Of a stretch of DNA of 64,000 bases, positions 61,199 to 64,000 are shown one piece after another; position 1 is the stretch's first letter, and each line of letters starts with the position of its first letter. The stretch spans positions 62,001-126,000 of the forward strand of contig NZ_JAKSYE010000085.1 in the NCBI RefSeq assembly GCF_022829685.1, read 5' to 3'. The notes under the pieces were generated by a model. That model was not told the DNA's origin, did no database searches, and saw only the letters and a list, made by a program, of their open reading frames with translations. The position numbers were made by a program, and so were the translations under genes. The DNA comes from Methylobacterium sp. E-045. Its GTDB lineage: Bacteria; Pseudomonadota; Alphaproteobacteria; Rhizobiales; Beijerinckiaceae.

Positions 61199-62446
61199 TC
61201 AGCCGATGAACAGCCCGGCGATGGTCGCACTCGTCAGGTTCGACAGCGTACCGGCCAGGATCGCGCGCATTCCGTAGCGCGCGATCTCGGACCGCCTCTC
61301 GGGGACGAGGCTCGCCAGGCTCGCGAGCTGGATCGCGATGGAGGCGAGATTGGCAAAGCCGCACAGGGCGAAGCAGACGATGGCGGTGGTCCGCGCGTCG
61401 AGGGCGCCCGCTTTCAGCACCGGCGAGAGCTGGGCATAGGCCAGGAACTCGTTGAACGCGATCTTCTGCCCGATGGCGCCACCGACGAGGCCGGCCTCGC
61501 CCCAGGGCACGCCCATGAGCCAGGCCAGGGGCGCGAAGACGAGGCCGAGCACGCCCTCGATGCTGAGGGCCGGATAGCCGACGAGCCCGCCGCCCCATCC
61601 GGCGATGCCGTTGAGCAGCGCGATGAGCCCGGTGAAGGCGATCAGCATGGCCCCCACCGAGACCGCGATGACGAGCCCTTTCTGGGTGCCGTCGGCCGCC
61701 GCCTCGATCAGGTTCACCGCCCGCGTCTCTGCGAATTCCACCCGCATCGTCGTCACCCGCGTCGGCTCCGTCGTGGGCATCAGGATCTTGGCGTAGAGGA
61801 GCCCGCCGGGGATCGCCATGACGCCGGCCGCGAGCAGGTATTCCATCGGCACGCCCAAAGCCGCGTAGCCGGCCAGGATCGAGCCGGCGGTGGAGGCGGC
61901 CCCGCTCGACATCACGGCGAAGAGTTCGGCCCCGGTCAGCAGGGCGAGGAACGGACGCAGGGCCACGGCGATCTCGCTCTGGCCGATGACGATGGTGATG
62001 ACCGCCGAGAAGGTCTCGATGGGCGAGGTGCCGAGCACCCGCTGCAGGCCGGCCCCGAGGATGCGGGCGAGGGTCTGCATCACCTTGAGATGATACAGGA
62101 TGGCGATGAGCGCGGAGACGTAGAGGATCTGCGGCAGCACCCGCAGGGCCAGGATGAAGCCGCTGCCGCCGAACAGCTCGAACATGCGCGGCTCCACGAG
62201 GCCGCCGAACAGGAACAGGACGCCGCGGTCGCCGTAGCCGAGCACCGTCTGCACGAGGGTGGCGGCCCCATCGAGGGCCTGCCGCCCGAGCGGTACGAAC
62301 AGGACGACCGCCCCGATCGCCACCTGGAGGGCGAGGGCCGCGATCACGACGCGGGGCCGGATCGCCCGGCGGTCGGTGGAGAACAGGATCGCGACGGCGA
62401 GAAGCAGCGCGAGGCTCGCACCCGCATGGAACAGTCTGTCGATCAT
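61199..62446 (-). CDS. Concentrative nucleoside transporter (CNT/NupC family)
   Basis: 415 residues with about ten membrane segments. Family motifs are GQSEIAVALRPFLALL, SSGAASTAGSILAGYAALG, GAIGQKIAFNEFLAYAQL and, near the C-terminus, CFALCGFANLASIAI. CNT proteins import nucleosides using a proton or sodium gradient; the precise nucleosides are not clear. The start MIDRLFHAG at 62446 is preferred over in-frame ATGs further upstream. The gene stands alone, converging on minE. Confidence 0.92.
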   Translation of the reverse strand: MIDRLFHAGASLALLLAVAILFSTDRRAIRPRVVIAALALQVAIGAVVLFVPLGRQALDGAATLVQTVLGYGDRGVLFLFGGLVEPRMFELFGGSGFILALRVLPQILYVSALIAILYHLKVMQTLARILGAGLQRVLGTSPIETFSAVITIVIGQSEIAVALRPFLALLTGAELFAVMSSGAASTAGSILAGYAALGVPMEYLLAAGVMAIPGGLLYAKILMPTTEPTRVTTMRVEFAETRAVNLIEAAADGTQKGLVIAVSVGAMLIAFTGLIALLNGIAGWGGGLVGYPALSIEGVLGLVFAPLAWLMGVPWGEAGLVGGAIGQKIAFNEFLAYAQLSPVLKAGALDARTTAIVCFALCGFANLASIAIQLASLASLVPERRSEIARYGMRAILAGTLSNLTSATIAGLFIG

Positions 62447-62598
62447 CGGGCTCCGCCTTGTCCGAGGCCTGGAGCAAGGTCGATGCCGGGGCAGGCGCGC
62501 ATCATGTCGGGGCTCATCCGGAACGGGAGGACGTCCGGCGTGTTGACCGTCAAGCTGCGCCGTAATGCGGCGCATAACCGGTTTGAAGGGATACAGCC

Positions 62599-62727
62599 AT
62601 GAGCCTCATCGGACGCCTCGTCACCAAGATCCTCGGCAACGAGAACCGCCCCGTCGTCCGCGACGACCGCAACTACGACTCGAGCAACCCGATCGGCCGC
62701 CTCGTGACGAAGATCCTGCGGAAGTAG
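62599..62727 (+). CDS. Microprotein with duplicated IGRLVTKIL motif
   Basis: 42 residues from ATG 62599, with GAAGGG about 9 bp upstream. The sequence carries the nonapeptide IGRLVTKIL twice, at residues 4-12 and 32-40, joined by a charged, Asn/Asp/Arg-rich linker. Both motifs would form short amphipathic basic helices; the two copies use partly different codons (GTC/GTG, ACC/ACG, CTC/CTG), so the protein sequence, not just the DNA, is conserved. No known family recognised. It is followed by a GC-rich hairpin. Confidence 0.6.
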   Translation: MSLIGRLVTKILGNENRPVVRDDRNYDSSNPIGRLVTKILRK

Positions 62728-63983
62728 GCTCGGCGAACATCTCCTCTCCCCGCACGCGGGGAGAGGGAAGCGACGGCCCCGGCGTCGGCGCGGCGGCAGT
62801 CGACGGTGAGACGGGCTCGTCCGACGAATCCACTTCCGGAATCGCCCAACTCCCTGTCGGCTCCGTTCTCTCCCCGGATGGGGAGCCACGACAGTCCTAC
62901 ATCTCGCGGGCCGTGCCGTCCTGCCCTCTTCCCCTTGCGGGGCGACGGATGCCCTCTGCAGGCATGAGCGGATGCGTCGATGCGGCGGTGGACATCTGTC
63001 GCTTGGGTACCCGCCCCGAACGTCTGCGCCGGCTCGTGCGCGGATTCTAACCCCTTCGGCCGCAAGCGGACGCTCCGCATCCGACCCGTGTCGGCCGCGG
63101 GGAAGGTCGCCAGAGCCTCCCGACGGCCGTCATGCCTCCTTCGCCTGTCGCGATGGCGCAACGGCCGGACGGTATGGAGCGGCAGGGAAACCTTCAGGCG
63201 GTCGAGCATCGCGCGGAAATCGGCGGCGCTGTAACGCTCGTCCTCCGTCACCAGGGCCAGGACATCACCGCCGCCGGGAACCGCGTGCGGAACGATCGCC
63301 ATGACGGCATCGTGGAGGGGGTCGAACAGCGTCCGGTCCGGCCGCGCTCGCTCGATGAACGCGCGCAGCCACGGCAGATGCGTGCTCGACAACGTCATGG
63401 CCGCGAGGCCGGGATGCTGCCGGTCCAGCGCGTCCAGGAAGGCGTCGACCTTGGCCTGCGTCCGGTCGGGCTCGAACAGGAACGCGCCGCTCTCCACCAG
63501 ATCCACGAGTGGCGAGGCATCCACGAGCCGTACTTGCGCCCTCCGGTCTCCGGCCTGCGCGTCGGCGTAGGCGCGCATCTCCGGGCTCTCGACCATCGAC
63601 CGAACTCCGAGGACGGCGACCGCCCGTGACCCGGCGGAAGCGAGGGCCTCCCCGATGGGCGGGCGAACGCCGAACACCGGGGCGGGGACGATGCCCCCGA
63701 GCTCGTCGAGGACGGTGATCGAGGGAGCGTTCGAGGCGATGAGGATGGCGGCCGGGTCGAAACCCTGCAGGTAGTGGAGGGTGCGCCGCATGATCGTGAG
63801 GAGTTCGGAATGGCCTTTGCCGCCGTAGGGGAAGCTGGCGCGGTCGGCGAAGTAGAGGATGTCCTGATCCGGCAGGAGACGTCGAATGGCGGCGACGGCG
63901 GCGTAGCTGCCGATCCCGGCATCGAAGACGGCGATGGGACGGGTCAGCTCGGGCAACGGCTGACGATCGGCGGAATAGCGCAT
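62673..63983 (-). CDS. Glutamate/aspartate racemase-like protein lacking both catalytic cysteines
   Basis: 436-residue open frame; only about 270 residues look like glutamate racemase (MurI). Asp21 in VFDAGIGS, ILYFADRASFPYGGKG and LFDP are kept, but the first catalytic motif reads IASNAPS (Ser84 for Cys) and the second SSTHLPWL (Ser200 for Cys). Loss of both cysteines argues against normal racemase activity. The last 160 or so residues are Arg-rich, low-complexity and run over palindromes and the opposite microprotein gene, so a frameshift near 63160 or a late stop is suspected. The start MRYSADRQ at 63983 is clear. Confidence 0.7.
   Translation of the reverse strand: MRYSADRQPLPELTRPIAVFDAGIGSYAAVAAIRRLLPDQDILYFADRASFPYGGKGHSELLTIMRRTLHYLQGFDPAAILIASNAPSITVLDELGGIVPAPVFGVRPPIGEALASAGSRAVAVLGVRSMVESPEMRAYADAQAGDRRAQVRLVDASPLVDLVESGAFLFEPDRTQAKVDAFLDALDRQHPGLAAMTLSSTHLPWLRAFIERARPDRTLFDPLHDAVMAIVPHAVPGGGDVLALVTEDERYSAADFRAMLDRLKVSLPLHTVRPLRHRDRRRRHDGRREALATFPAADTGRMRSVRLRPKGLESAHEPAQTFGAGTQATDVHRRIDASAHACRGHPSPRKGKRAGRHGPRDVGLSWLPIRGENGADRELGDSGSGFVGRARLTVDCRRADAGAVASLSPRAGRGDVRRAYFRRIFVTRRPIGLLES
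62744..62765. repeat. GC-rich palindrome after the microprotein gene
   Basis: CTCTCCCCGC, loop ACGC-like, GGGGAGAG form a hairpin 17 bp after the microprotein stop. It has no T-run; it may act as a weak terminator or belong to the dispersed palindromes seen elsewhere in the window. Confidence 0.5.
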
Positions 63984-64000
63984 GAGGCATGCTCCGTAGG

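Overview
The window is GC-rich, densely coded DNA from an alphaproteobacterial chromosome, most likely a Methylobacterium or close relative. The evidence is the gene content and order: a formaldehyde-activating-enzyme (Fae) family paralogue, DUF2794, DUF1674, a PleC/DivJ-type kinase with a cluster of GANTC sites upstream, an ArsR-methyltransferase fusion next to metF and metH, and a mur/fts cluster in alphaproteobacterial order. Genus is inferred. No phage, transposase, CRISPR array or tRNA was seen.

Layout. 0-12 kb: MHS-type MFS transporter, DUF2252 protein, purH, heparinase II/III protein, an exported protein, a secreted papain-like protein, rsmB, a DUF1674 protein, an L,D-transpeptidase and bluB. 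12-17.1 kb: a rod-folding, 6S-like RNA candidate on the minus strand, DUF2794, a small membrane protein, a Bax-inhibitor-1 protein and a YbbP-like permease. 17.1-27 kb: the YbbA-like ATPase, divergent tesA, thpR, the coaA-hisE-hisF group, the D-glutamate pair dgcA-dgcN, a TonB-C-like small protein, a zeta-class GST and an NDH-2. 27-33.5 kb: a 1224-residue hybrid kinase, an O-antigen ligase-like protein and an acyltransferase. 33.6-42.8 kb: the first half of the division/cell-wall (dcw) cluster, rsmH-ftsL-ftsI-murE-murF-mraY-murD, all on the minus strand. 43-51.9 kb: RNase P RNA, a small protein, gloA, pepN, a PleC/DivJ-like kinase, an exported protein, the Fae paralogue and a lipoprotein. 52-58.4 kb: the methionine-cycle block metH, a coiled-coil protein, metF and the regulator-methyltransferase fusion. 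58.5-61.2 kb: two tandem minC genes, minD and minE. 61.2-64 kb: a CNT nucleoside transporter, a 42-residue microprotein and a glutamate-racemase-like protein.

How the genes work together. The mur/fts genes make the peptidoglycan precursor and the septal transpeptidase, and the min genes place the septum. rsmH and rsmB modify 16S rRNA. metH and metF form the homocysteine-to-methionine cycle. BluB makes the lower ligand of the cobalamin that MetH uses, though no cobalamin riboswitch was seen.

The points most worth a second look are: the tandem minC genes; a racemase-family protein with both catalytic cysteines replaced by serine; a Fae paralogue lacking the usual histidine; a 42-residue protein with a duplicated IGRLVTKIL motif; nine GANTC sites in about 250 bp at the PleC/DivJ-like kinase; a 107-108 bp repeat present twice, each copy supplying the stop codon of the neighbouring gene; and the 6S-like RNA candidate.
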